Below are positions 35,792 to 44,437 of a stretch of DNA of 64,000 nt, piece after piece. The DNA comes from Leptolinea sp. UBA5203. Its GTDB lineage: Bacteria; Chloroflexota; Anaerolineae; Anaerolineales; Anaerolineaceae. Position numbers and translations under genes: made by a program. The first letter of the stretch is position 1; the number at the start of each line of letters is the position of its first letter. The notes below the pieces were generated by a model, which saw only the letters and a program-made list of their open reading frames with translations, was not told the DNA's origin and searched no databases. The stretch is from positions 131,636 to 195,635 of the forward strand of contig DHVR01000068.1 in assembly GCA_002412765.1 (NCBI GenBank), read 5' to 3'.

Positions 35792-36936
35792 TCGTTTTCA
35801 TTTCCCTGAGCTTCCTTGGACCCCGGATAAATACGCGGCACTCGGGTGGCTAAATTGGTAACCACTTCATAATTACAGGTTCCCCAATCTGCAGCCAGAT
35901 CATCCATGGTGATTTGATTCCCATTCTGGCTGCCAATCAAAATGACTTCATCCCCGATTCTAGCCTCAGGCACATCATCCAGTGCCAGCATGCTTTGATC
36001 CATGCATACTTTTCCCAGAATGGGAACTTTCTTTCCATGGATTAAGGCATAATTCCCCGGATGACGTCGAAAACCATCCGCATAGCCGATCGGAACCACG
36101 CCGATTCTTTCCTGTTTTTTGGTGTGATAAATATGTCCATAACTAATGCCATGTCCGGCAGGATAATCCTTAATAGATATCAGACGAGCCTTGAGTGCAA
36201 GAGCCGGTAAAAAACCTTCCGGCAAAGGACTTTGTTCAGAGGGATTCAATCCGTAAATGGCAATCCCAGCCCGTACCATATCATATCGGGCGCGTGGATA
36301 ATTAATAGCCCCCGCTGAATTACAGGCATGAATCCAGGGCGGGCGGATGCCTGCTGCAGCGAGTTCCTGGATTAAGATTTCAAATCGATCAATCTGTTTA
36401 TCGGTCTCATCCGAGTCCGGTTCATCTGCTTTTGCAAAATGGGTGAAAATGCCTTCCAACTCCAAACCGGGATGTTCATGCAGCCACTTGGCAAAGGCCA
36501 CACCTTCATCCGGGAAGAAACCCAACCGGCCCATGCCGGTATCAAACTTGGCGTGCACATGCAAACGAAAACCGTAATGCTCCGCTTCCAAGGCATAGGC
36601 AGTTGCCAATTCAGGGGTATAGACGGTCAGACTAATATTCTCAGCAACGGCTTCAGGAACGCGTTTGGGAGGGGTATACCCCAGTACCATGATGCGGCAG
36701 GTGATGCCAGCCTGGCGTAAGGTCTTGGCCTCTTCAATACGGGATACACCGCACCAGATTGCTCCAGCTGCCTGGGCAGTGCGGGCAACTTCAACCAGAC
36801 CGTGTCCATAACCGTTAGCTTTGACTACGGCCATCACCGCGGTTTGGGTTAATTCCTGGATGCGCTGAATATTGTTCTTAATCGCGTCCAGATCAATTTC
36901 CAACCAGGTTGAATAAAAATCAGTTTCTGTATCCAT
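35788..36936 (-). CDS. alr: Alanine racemase
   Basis: This is a 382-residue PLP enzyme making D-alanine for peptidoglycan. AVVKANGYGHG carries the PLP Lys, GRLGF and HACNSAG follow, and VCMDQSM is near the catalytic Tyr region (GISYGHIY). First gene of alr-recJ. The -10 element ends eight bases before the ATG and there is no ribosome-binding site, so the mRNA is predicted to be leaderless. Confidence 0.96.
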   Translation of the reverse strand: MDTETDFYSTWLEIDLDAIKNNIQRIQELTQTAVMAVVKANGYGHGLVEVARTAQAAGAIWCGVSRIEEAKTLRQAGITCRIMVLGYTPPKRVPEAVAENISLTVYTPELATAYALEAEHYGFRLHVHAKFDTGMGRLGFFPDEGVAFAKWLHEHPGLELEGIFTHFAKADEPDSDETDKQIDRFEILIQELAAAGIRPPWIHACNSAGAINYPRARYDMVRAGIAIYGLNPSEQSPLPEGFLPALALKARLISIKDYPAGHGISYGHIYHTKKQERIGVVPIGYADGFRRHPGNYALIHGKKVPILGKVCMDQSMLALDDVPEARIGDEVILIGSQNGNQITMDDLAADWGTCNYEVVTNLATRVPRIYPGSKEAQGNENE

Positions 36937-36944
36937 AGAGAAGT

Positions 36945-36973
36945 AGTATATCCCCAGAAAATTTTCTTTACAA
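36945..36973 (-). promoter_or_regulatory. Predicted leaderless promoter of alr
   Basis: Minus strand: TTGTAA (36968-36973), 17-base spacer, TATACT (36945-36950), eight bases, then ATG at 36936. Confidence 0.7.
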
Positions 36974-37008
36974 GTAAAATCTCAAGTTTCCTGCTCAGAA
37001 GATAACGG

Positions 37009-37014
37009 TATAAT
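37009..37014 (+). promoter_or_regulatory. -10 element of the SLC13-tgt-uppP operon, probably leaderless
   Basis: A perfect TATAAT ends seven bases before the ATG at 37022. The -35 region is weak (no TTGACA-like hexamer at 16-18 bases). The geometry matches the other leaderless promoters here. Confidence 0.55.
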
Positions 37015-37021
37015 CAGGTCC

Positions 37022-38824
37022 ATGAGTATAAACGCTTGGATTACCCTCATCATTACCGTAGCCGCAGCCGTCTGTTTGATCTTCGAAATCCTGCGGCCGG
37101 ATATAATTGCCCTGCTGACCTTGGTTCTGATTGGACTATTCCAATTGATCCCCATCCAGGATGTTTTCTCCGGTTTCAGCAGTTCGGTAGTCATTACGTT
37201 AATCAGCATCTATATCCTGTCCGCTGCTTTACAAACAACAGGCGCTGCGTACTGGTTGGGTACTCAATTATACCGCTTTAGCGGATCCTCCAGTACCCGC
37301 CTGATCCTGGCCACCATGCTAGCCTCCGCCAGCCTATCTTTATTTATGAATAATGTGGCGGTGATTGGTATTCTCCTGCCGGCTGTTCTTACCCTGGCTG
37401 GTAAAGCCAATGTTCCCGTACGGCGCCTTTTATTACCTCTGGCTTATGGCACCATCCTGGGTGGAATGGCAACCCTCTTGACTACATCCAATTTGATCGT
37501 CAGCAGCGCCCTGGAACAAGCTGGCTATGCCCCCTTCAGCATCGCTGATTTCTTTCCCATTGGCTTTCCTGCCATTGCCCTGGGTGTGTTGTATATGATC
37601 CTGGTCGATCGAATGGATCGCAGAAAATCCATTGATAATCTGCCGCACAATAAAGAAATTCCCTACCTTCAGCGCCTTTTACAGCAATATCAACTTCAAG
37701 GAAAATTTAACTTACTCCAAATCAAGGGTTCAGATTCCAACAACCTGATTAAAAAAACCGACCTTGGTGATTTATCCTTTCCCGGTCAAACCCTGTTGGC
37801 TATCCTTCGCAAGAAACGTCTGATTCCCCTAAATCATTGCTCAGATTCAGGGTTATTGGCCAGAGATGAAATTCTGACTCTGGGGGATCAGATTCCATCC
37901 CTGGCTGGTTCCAATCCATTGATCACCTCACAAAATCCAGTGGATATTCAGCAGGTATTAAATGGGGTGTATTCCCTGCATGAAGTCAGTGTTCCTGCCC
38001 ACATGCAGCATGATAGGTTTCCCAATTGTCAGGATATTCCCGCCATGCAAACGGGCCAGCTCATTCCCCTGGCTGTCAGTCGACAGGGACAGGTCATCAC
38101 TGGAAATTTACTTGATCTGTCTCCCCTGGAAGGAGACAGCATTTTGTGCTTTGGAGACTATGCAGGTTTGATGGATTTTCAACAGCAAACCCATTGGCAA
38201 ATCAGTCAAATGGATCCCAATACTATCCAAAAACCGGGCAAGGGTTGGCAGGCGTTTATAATAACCACACTGACCATCCTGGCTGCTGTCATTGATCTAC
38301 TGCCTGTCCATCTGGCAATTTTATGTGGAGCTGTCCTATTAATATTATCCGGCTGTATTGATCAAAAGAAGATATATCAAATGGTTGATTGGCAGACGAT
38401 CTTCCTGATCGCCGGATTGTGGCCCCTGGGTCTGGCGATTAAAGCCAGTGGATTAGCCGAAATGTTGATCCAAATTTTGAATCTAAACCAGTTTATTGGC
38501 ACCCCCTGGGTGATTGGCGGGGCAATCTTATTACTCTCCATGATGTTTACTCAACTTATTGGAGGCCAGGTGGCTGGCATCATCAGCATCCCAATTACCC
38601 TTTCCATTGCGCAAGCGACCCATCTGGACCCAAGAGGTTTGGGCATGGCCGCCGCCTTGGGCTGCTCCTTTGTTTTCCTGATGCCTTTCAGTCACCCGGT
38701 TAATCTCATGGCCACCCGTGCCGGAAATATTACTGTTAAGGAATTCTTAAAAATTGGCCTGCCATTTTTCATTTTCCTTTTCCTTTGGGTTGTGCTTGGC
38801 CTGCATTTTTTCTGGGGATTGTAA
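37022..38824 (+). CDS. SLC13-family permease with internal regulatory domain
   Basis: This is a 600-residue transporter with about ten membrane helices in two halves (about 1-190 and 400-600). The divalent anion:sodium symporter type is shown by FMNNVAVIGILLP and LLTTSNLIVSSAL (the NNA/SNT-like loop) in the first half and GAAL-type helices with SHPVNLMATRAG in the second. The middle part (about 205-385) resembles two RCK_C/TrkA-C-like regulatory modules. Substrates of relatives are sulfate, silicate or dicarboxylates; none can be named here. First gene of an operon with tgt, uppP and a lipoprotein. Confidence 0.85.
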   Translation: MSINAWITLIITVAAAVCLIFEILRPDIIALLTLVLIGLFQLIPIQDVFSGFSSSVVITLISIYILSAALQTTGAAYWLGTQLYRFSGSSSTRLILATMLASASLSLFMNNVAVIGILLPAVLTLAGKANVPVRRLLLPLAYGTILGGMATLLTTSNLIVSSALEQAGYAPFSIADFFPIGFPAIALGVLYMILVDRMDRRKSIDNLPHNKEIPYLQRLLQQYQLQGKFNLLQIKGSDSNNLIKKTDLGDLSFPGQTLLAILRKKRLIPLNHCSDSGLLARDEILTLGDQIPSLAGSNPLITSQNPVDIQQVLNGVYSLHEVSVPAHMQHDRFPNCQDIPAMQTGQLIPLAVSRQGQVITGNLLDLSPLEGDSILCFGDYAGLMDFQQQTHWQISQMDPNTIQKPGKGWQAFIITTLTILAAVIDLLPVHLAILCGAVLLILSGCIDQKKIYQMVDWQTIFLIAGLWPLGLAIKASGLAEMLIQILNLNQFIGTPWVIGGAILLLSMMFTQLIGGQVAGIISIPITLSIAQATHLDPRGLGMAAALGCSFVFLMPFSHPVNLMATRAGNITVKEFLKIGLPFFIFLFLWVVLGLHFFWGL

Positions 38825-38840
38825 GTCCCAAGCTGGATTA

Positions 38841-38880
38841 ATTCAAGAAAACAGGCGATAATTATCCTCTTGAATTTTTA
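38841..38880 (+). terminator. Hairpin between the permease and tgt
   Basis: Arms ATTCAAGA and TCTTGAAT, an inner AGG/CCT pair and then TTTTT; may lower read-through into tgt. Confidence 0.5.
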
Positions 38881-38898
38881 TGAGGTATCTTACAACAT

Positions 38899-40008
38899 AT
38901 GACCGATTCTTTTCAATACACCTGCGCAGCACAGGATGGCAAAGCCCGTGCCGGAACATTTTCTACTCCCCACGGTATCCTAGAAACGCCGGTTTTTATG
39001 CCGGTCGGCACACAGGCAACCGTCAAGTCCCTGACCCCGGATCATCTCGATGATGTGGGGGCTCAAATCATCCTCTCCAACACCTATCACTTATATCTTC
39101 GTCCAGGCGACGATTTGGTTGCCGAACTGGGCGGCTTGCACCAGTTTATGCACTGGAATAAACCGATCCTGACCGATTCAGGCGGGTTTCAAGTCTTTTC
39201 CCTCTCAGAAACCAGAAAAATTACCGAAGAAGGTGTACTCTTTAAGAGCCACATTGATGGTTCATCCCATGAGTTTACCCCGGAAAAATCCATTGCCATT
39301 CAGCAAAACCTGGGTGCGGATATCATCATGGCGTTTGACGAGTGCGCTCCTCCCTATGATAAAGTTTACAATCAAAAATCCATGCAGCGCACCCACCGCT
39401 GGGCAGAACGCTGTCTGAATGCAAAAACCCGGACGGATCAGGCGCTTTTTGGCATCGTGCAGGGCGGCGTCTTTCCTGATTTGCGCGAGATTTCTGCGCA
39501 AACGATCGTCAAATTGGGATTTCCCGGTTATGGCATCGGTGGTCTTTCGGTTGGCGAAACTAAAGATGAAATGAACGCCATGCTAGAGGTGGTCAATGAA
39601 ATTCTGCCTGAAAACAAACCCCGCTACCTGATGGGCGTTGGCTCACCGGAAGATTTAATCAACGGCGTGCTGCGTGGCGTGGATATGTTTGATTGCGTTT
39701 TACCCACCCGTCTGGCCCGGCATCATAACGCCATGATCCCCACCGGACGGATGAATTTGAAAAATAATCAATTCGCCCGTGATCCCAATCCCATTGATGC
39801 CGTCTGTGACTGTTACACCTGCCAAAACTTCTCACGCGCGTATTTGCGCCATCTAATCGCAGCCAAAGAACTTTTAGCATCCACATTGATCTCGATTCAT
39901 AATTTACAGTTTCTGATTTCCTTGATGAAACAATCCCGCCAGGCGATTCTGGATCACCGATTCCAGCCCTTCGCACAATCCTTCCTCAAAAACTACAAAG
40001 GAAATTAA
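38899..40008 (+). CDS. tgt: tRNA-guanine transglycosylase
   Basis: This is a 369-residue TIM-barrel enzyme exchanging guanine 34 of GUN-anticodon tRNAs with preQ1. LTDSGGFQVFS and FGIVQGGVFPDLR line the base pocket; the C-terminal zinc site CDCYTCQ with a later His is intact. Four bases separate it from uppP. No preQ1 biosynthesis gene is in the window. Confidence 0.96.
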   Translation: MTDSFQYTCAAQDGKARAGTFSTPHGILETPVFMPVGTQATVKSLTPDHLDDVGAQIILSNTYHLYLRPGDDLVAELGGLHQFMHWNKPILTDSGGFQVFSLSETRKITEEGVLFKSHIDGSSHEFTPEKSIAIQQNLGADIIMAFDECAPPYDKVYNQKSMQRTHRWAERCLNAKTRTDQALFGIVQGGVFPDLREISAQTIVKLGFPGYGIGGLSVGETKDEMNAMLEVVNEILPENKPRYLMGVGSPEDLINGVLRGVDMFDCVLPTRLARHHNAMIPTGRMNLKNNQFARDPNPIDAVCDCYTCQNFSRAYLRHLIAAKELLASTLISIHNLQFLISLMKQSRQAILDHRFQPFAQSFLKNYKGN

Positions 40009-40012
40009 TCGA

Positions 40013-40834
40013 ATGACTTTTTTACAAGCATTAATCTTAGGGGTAATTCAGGGATTTACTGAGTTTTTGCCCATATCCAGTACCGCTCATCTGGTGTTGA
40101 TTCCATTTATTTTCCATTGGAGTGCCCAAGACGGAACCAGTTTCGTTTTTAATGTCCTAATTCAGCTTGGAACCCTCGTGGCTGTGTTGATTTATTTTAA
40201 GAATGACGTGGTCTCCATCTGTAAAGCATGGATTGAATCCGTGTTTAAACCCAGCGAATCCAATCGGGATGACTTTCGATTCGGTCTGCAGATCATTCTG
40301 GCTACTTTACCCGCGGCCCTGGTTGGATTGTTTTTAAAGCCGCACATTGAATCCGTATTTGAATCCCCTGTCATGGCCGGTGCATTTCTATTTGTAACTG
40401 CCATTCTGCTGTTCGTTGCTGAGAAATTAAAACCCGGCAGATTGGATATCAAAACGCTAACCTGGAAAGCTGTCATCCTCATTGGCTTGTTTCAAGCACT
40501 GGCATTACTTCCCGGAATCTCACGTTCCGGTGCTACCATTTTCGCCGGCCTACTCGTTGGCCTGAAAAGTAAAGAAGCGGGACGCTTTTCGTTTCTCATG
40601 TCCATCCCGATTATGTTGGGTGCAGGCATTCTGAGTGTAGGTGATTTACTGTTGATCAAAGATTTGGCCGCTTTCCTCCCCCTGCTCTTGATCGGTTTTG
40701 TCACATCTATGGTCGTCGGTTATTATTCCATTGCCATCCTGATGAAATTCCTGCAAAAATACTCCCTGATTTACTTCAGCGCCTATTGCGTTGCGCTAGG
40801 CAGTATAATCATTTTAATAACTTATGCGGCATAA
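40013..40834 (+). CDS. uppP: Undecaprenyl-diphosphatase
   Basis: This is a 273-residue membrane enzyme that recycles the lipid carrier for peptidoglycan. QGFTEFLPISSTAHL is the first catalytic motif with the Glu pair region, and PGISRSGATI is the second with the catalytic Ser/Arg. Eight hydrophobic segments. Its end overlaps the next gene by 11 bases. Confidence 0.96.
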   Translation: MTFLQALILGVIQGFTEFLPISSTAHLVLIPFIFHWSAQDGTSFVFNVLIQLGTLVAVLIYFKNDVVSICKAWIESVFKPSESNRDDFRFGLQIILATLPAALVGLFLKPHIESVFESPVMAGAFLFVTAILLFVAEKLKPGRLDIKTLTWKAVILIGLFQALALLPGISRSGATIFAGLLVGLKSKEAGRFSFLMSIPIMLGAGILSVGDLLLIKDLAAFLPLLLIGFVTSMVVGYYSIAILMKFLQKYSLIYFSAYCVALGSIIILITYAA

Positions 40835-41555
40835 CTTCAGTGTTTTCCTGCTATTCCTGCTCCTCACAAGCCTGAGCGCTTGTGATCGATCTGCGACGCC
40901 TGAAGCCCCACTGAATTCGCCCCAGGTGATCAAAATTGGCTTGCCGCCCACCCTAGCTTATCTTAAAGATCAGCTCTCCGCCTGCGCAACGGCCGATCCA
41001 AGTTATGATCTTCTCCTTCTGGAGAAGAACAGTTCGGATTGGATGCGTGAACCAGTGGAGATGGTGCTCACCCTGCAGAATGCTGTTTCCGGAAGTACCA
41101 ACACTTTTTTCATCCAAGAAATTGATGTGGCCGTGATTGCTGGCTTATCTTTTCCGCTGAATGAGCTAACCATCGAACAATTGAAAAGCCTATACAATAC
41201 GGATTCCTCAGATTCGCAACAAGCGGGTCTTCCGGATGGTTTTGTCCCCGACCTCTGGGGTTTCGAGCCGCATTCCGATATGGCTGATTTATTCACGACT
41301 CAATTTTTATTTTCCCCACAATTGCCGGATGATGCCCATCTGGCGGTCAGTCCCCAATCCATGCTGGAAAGCATCAGCCAATCCGCTGACGCAATTGGCT
41401 ACACGCTCTCCCCTGTGGTCACGGATCAAGTCAATTTGCTGACTATTACAGATGAAATCCAATCACCATCCATACCCGTTATCGCTTCGTTCAAACTTCC
41501 GCCCTCCCCAGTTCAGGAAATGCTTCTGCGCTGCCTGCAAACCCCAACAAAATAA
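40824..41555 (+). CDS. Lipoprotein with PBP-like (PstS-type) fold
   Basis: This is a 243-residue protein with a lipoprotein signal ending LTSLSAC (Cys at about residue 20). The mature part has IKIGLP at the first strand, AVIAGLSFPLNELTIEQL (the PstS-like LTxxQLxxIY segment) and a late DQVNLLTI. This pattern suits a substrate-binding-like domain. No permease gene adjoins it; it overlaps uppP by 11 bases. Ligand unknown. Confidence 0.6.
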   Translation: MRHNFSVFLLFLLLTSLSACDRSATPEAPLNSPQVIKIGLPPTLAYLKDQLSACATADPSYDLLLLEKNSSDWMREPVEMVLTLQNAVSGSTNTFFIQEIDVAVIAGLSFPLNELTIEQLKSLYNTDSSDSQQAGLPDGFVPDLWGFEPHSDMADLFTTQFLFSPQLPDDAHLAVSPQSMLESISQSADAIGYTLSPVVTDQVNLLTITDEIQSPSIPVIASFKLPPSPVQEMLLRCLQTPTK

Positions 41556-41650
41556 AGTAAGTTTCTTTCAATCTATTTGTTTAGAATAAAATATGAGGGA
41601 TGAATTAACTTGATTTTGCGGATAATTTCGGTCCTTATCTCGTCATATTG

Positions 41651-41679
41651 TTGACTAGCTGTCCACTTTAGTGTACGAT
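41651..41679 (+). promoter_or_regulatory. Toxin-antitoxin promoter with internal operator
   Basis: TTGACT (41651-41656), 17-base spacer, TACGAT (41674-41679), six bases before the ATG at 41686. The near-palindrome GTCCACT-TT-AGTGTAC (41661-41676, one mismatch) lies in the spacer and reaches the -10, as expected for repression by the antitoxin. Confidence 0.65.
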
Positions 41680-41685
41680 AATAAA

Positions 41686-41988
41686 ATGATATCACTGCTA
41701 ACGACCCATTATTTTGACAAATGGTTGATTTCATTGAAGGATCGAGAAGCACGGAGAATAATCCGTTATCGTCTCGATCGAATTGAAACCACAGGGAATT
41801 TTGGGGATGCAAAACCAGTCGGGGAAGGCATTTTTGAAATAAGGATTGATTTTAGCGCAGGATACAGGATATATTATAAAAAATCAGGGAATACAGTGGT
41901 GATATTACTTTGTGGTGGTATCAAATCTACTCAATCTGATGATATAAAAAAGGCGAAAGGAATTGCCAAAGGAATTAAAAATGAATAA
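41686..41988 (+). CDS. RelE/ParE-superfamily toxin (HigB-type)
   Basis: This is a 100-residue basic protein. It contains FDKWLISLKDREARRIIRYR, GEGIFEIRIDFSAGYRIYY and VVILLCGGIKSTQSDDI, the layout of the Gp49-like/addiction-module killer group of RelE-type toxins (ribosome-dependent mRNA cleavage in studied members). The Arg and Tyr residues of the central strands are present. The toxin precedes the antitoxin, as in higBA. The promoter geometry suggests a leaderless start at this ATG; an upstream in-frame GTG (41671) is within the -10 element. Confidence 0.88.
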   Translation: MISLLTTHYFDKWLISLKDREARRIIRYRLDRIETTGNFGDAKPVGEGIFEIRIDFSAGYRIYYKKSGNTVVILLCGGIKSTQSDDIKKAKGIAKGIKNE

Positions 41989-42310
41989 GAAAGCCTCCGA
42001 AAATGACGAAATAACTGATGATGATTTGGTTATCGGTCAATGGGATGTTACAAAGTTCCTCAATTCAGAGGAAGACATCGCTGAGTATCTTGAAGATGCA
42101 TTCAAAGATGGCGATCCGACTTATATTACGACAGCTTTAGGAAATATCGCCCGTGTGAGGGGAATGACGTTGCTTTCTGAACAAACTGGAATAGGGCGAA
42201 CCAGTCTATATAAAGCATTGTCATCAGAAGGAAATCCAGAATTAACCACATTATTAAAAGTCATCCATGCGTTAGGCTTGCAATTGTATGTAAGACCAAC
42301 AAAAGCATGA
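41981..42310 (+). CDS. HigA-type antitoxin with Cro/C1-like HTH
   Basis: This is a 109-residue protein. An acidic N-terminal part (WDVTKFLNSEEDIAEYLEDA) should bind the toxin; the C-terminal half has an HTH with LLSEQTGIGRTSLYKALS and ends LLKVIHALGLQL. It matches the addiction-module antidote family. AAAGGA precedes the ATG, which overlaps the toxin gene by eight bases. It probably represses the shared promoter by binding the palindrome at 41661-41676. Confidence 0.88.
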   Translation: MNKKASENDEITDDDLVIGQWDVTKFLNSEEDIAEYLEDAFKDGDPTYITTALGNIARVRGMTLLSEQTGIGRTSLYKALSSEGNPELTTLLKVIHALGLQLYVRPTKA

Positions 42311-42373
42311 TTTTTTTCCAAACTTATACCTTTCTTTAATTCACTCTTGATCAATAAACTTCTCATAATTTTC

Positions 42374-42418
42374 AATAAATAACAAGGACTCAATATAGCT
42401 GAGTCCTTGTTATTTATT
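42374..42418. terminator. Long bidirectional terminator
   Basis: A perfect 19-base stem (42374-42392 with 42400-42418; core AACAAGGACTCA) and a 7-base loop, between the convergent antitoxin and hydrolase genes. A/T-rich stem ends take the place of a long T run. Confidence 0.85.
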
Positions 42419-42445
42419 GCTTCGTCATCCCTATCCCTTGAAACT

Positions 42446-43276
42446 TCAGACATTCGCTCGTCGGATTCGTTTCAGGAACGGATCCAGGCCATTCAAGAAT
42501 TCCCGGTAACTTTCTCGGTGAATGTTATGTCCGGCATCCGGAAAATGCAATGTTTCCATTTTCTTCCAGATATGCCTGGCTTCTTCCACTAGCTCTGGAG
42601 TGATCAGCGCACCCTTCTCAGGATTACCGGTCATTAACAAGCCCGGACATTTTATTTTTGCCATAAGCTCCTGCCAGGGTTGGCCTTCTTTCGCGATTGC
42701 CAGGAAGGCTTTGTCCTGCATCTGGAACTTGGATTGCGCCCATTGAAAGAACTCGGAATCATCCCAAGTTGGGTTGGTTTGCTTTCCCAAAAGAATCAGT
42801 TCATCATGGGTTAAGGCTTTCATTTTTCTAATGCCTGTGCGCCATTCGTCCGCTCGCTTTTGACGCTCCGCTTCGGTTTGTTTTGCAAAGCGCTCACCCC
42901 AGGGTGGATCAATCAAAACCACGCCGGCGAAAACATCCGCATAATTGGCAGCGGCAGAAGCGGCAATGCTGGCTCCATGTGAATGGCCCATGATCACCGG
43001 TTTTTGCAGATTCAGCTCTTTAACCAGTGTAAGCATATCCCGGGCTTCATCTTCGGGCGTGAAAGGTTCATCTCCGCAGCCGGAAAAGCCGTGCCCGCGG
43101 GTGTCCATCACCACCACGTTATAAATTCTGGCCAAATGAACCGGAATTCGATTCCAGCAAAAGCCGTTATCCGAGAAGCCGTGCACTAAAAGGATGGGCG
43201 GCTTCTCCTCCCCGGTCATGTAATATTGAATCCGGATGCCATCCGAATCTACACTGCCATAATGTAATTTTGTCAT
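42446..43276 (-). CDS. Alpha/beta hydrolase
   Basis: This is a 276-residue hydrolase with LVHGFSDNGFCW (oxyanion region), VVMDTRGHGFSG, the nucleophile elbow GHSHGAS and the catalytic His in DAGHNIHRE. Substrate unknown; esterase or C-C hydrolase relatives are similar. I chose the ATG at 43276 with GAGGG upstream. It lies 16 bases after tal in the tatC-mtnA-tal unit. Confidence 0.88.
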   Translation of the reverse strand: MTKLHYGSVDSDGIRIQYYMTGEEKPPILLVHGFSDNGFCWNRIPVHLARIYNVVVMDTRGHGFSGCGDEPFTPEDEARDMLTLVKELNLQKPVIMGHSHGASIAASAAANYADVFAGVVLIDPPWGERFAKQTEAERQKRADEWRTGIRKMKALTHDELILLGKQTNPTWDDSEFFQWAQSKFQMQDKAFLAIAKEGQPWQELMAKIKCPGLLMTGNPEKGALITPELVEEARHIWKKMETLHFPDAGHNIHRESYREFLNGLDPFLKRIRRANV

Positions 43277-43292
43277 CAAAACCCTCGTAAGC

Positions 43293-44408
43293 CTAGGATT
43301 TCATCTTCTTTTCGACAGCCGCCAGGAGTTGATCAAATGCCTTGGAGAATTTGTCCACACCCTCTTCCAACAATTGGGCCGTGACATCATCAATACTGAC
43401 ACCCAATTGATCGAATTTCTTCAGCATGGCGGCATCATCAGCAGGGACAGCCAGTGCGTTTTGTACCACACCGTGATCCCGGAAAGCATCCAACGCCGCT
43501 GGGGGTACGGTATTGACGGAGTCCAGGGCAATTAGATCCTGAACATATTTAACATCCGCAAAGGCCGGATTCTTGGTGCTGGTGCTGGCCCACAGGATGC
43601 GTTGTTTTCTTGCACCCAAAGCGGCTAATTTCTTAAAGCGATCTGAGTTAAAGACTTCCGTGTAAGCCTGATAAGCCAGGCGGGCATTGGCAACGGCGGA
43701 GGTGCCCAAAATGGCTTGCATTTCTTTTTTTGTTTTCTCATCAGTTTCAGTCGTAATCTTCTTTTCCAACAATTCATCCGCCAATGTATCCACCCGGCTG
43801 ACAAAGAAACTGGCTACTGAAACGCTGCCTTTGGAAAGATCTGACTTCTTGGCTCTCAACTCCAACCCTGATAAATAGGCTTCCATCACCTTGCGGTACA
43901 TCTCCACAGCGAAAAGCAGGGTGACATTAACATTGATCCCGTCTGCAATCAAGGTCTGCACGGCGGGAATACCTTCCAGGGTCGCAGGAACTTTAATCAT
44001 TACGTTGGGTCGGTTTATTGTGCGGTATAAGCGGCGGGCTTCTTCGATGGTTTCTTCTGTTTTTCTGGCAAGGTAGGGTGAAACTTCCATACTGACATAG
44101 CCGTCATCACCGTTCGTCTCATCAAAAACAGGGCGCATGATATCACAGGCTTTTTGAATGTCAGCAATGGCCAGCGTTTCATAGGTTTCCATCACTGATT
44201 TGCCTTCCGCAGAGGCCTTGCGAATATCCTGCAAATATTCATCCCCATCCGTGATGGCGGCCTGGAAAATCGAAGGATTAGAAGTGACGCCGCGAATGCC
44301 GTCCACTTCCATTAATCGGGCTAATTCCCCTGAAACCAACATATCCCGACGGATATAATCAAACCAGATACTCTGGCCGAATTCACTCAATGCTTTTACT
44401 GTATTCAT
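43293..44408 (-). CDS. tal: Transaldolase
   Basis: This is a 371-residue enzyme of the long transaldolase group (as in actinobacteria and some Chloroflexi). GVTSNPSIFQAAI at the start, NVMIKVPATLEG with the Schiff-base Lys and RILWASTSTKNPAF are present. It moves a dihydroxyacetone unit between sugar phosphates in the pentose phosphate pathway. AAAGGAG precedes it. Confidence 0.93.
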   Translation of the reverse strand: MNTVKALSEFGQSIWFDYIRRDMLVSGELARLMEVDGIRGVTSNPSIFQAAITDGDEYLQDIRKASAEGKSVMETYETLAIADIQKACDIMRPVFDETNGDDGYVSMEVSPYLARKTEETIEEARRLYRTINRPNVMIKVPATLEGIPAVQTLIADGINVNVTLLFAVEMYRKVMEAYLSGLELRAKKSDLSKGSVSVASFFVSRVDTLADELLEKKITTETDEKTKKEMQAILGTSAVANARLAYQAYTEVFNSDRFKKLAALGARKQRILWASTSTKNPAFADVKYVQDLIALDSVNTVPPAALDAFRDHGVVQNALAVPADDAAMLKKFDQLGVSIDDVTAQLLEEGVDKFSKAFDQLLAAVEKKMKS

Positions 44409-44437
44409 AATAAGGTCAATCTCCTTTTAAGCACCCA

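Noticed and set aside
41651..42310. Prophage or genomic island around the toxin-antitoxin genes
   Set aside because: No integrase, att repeats or phage genes are nearby; the flanking genes are housekeeping.
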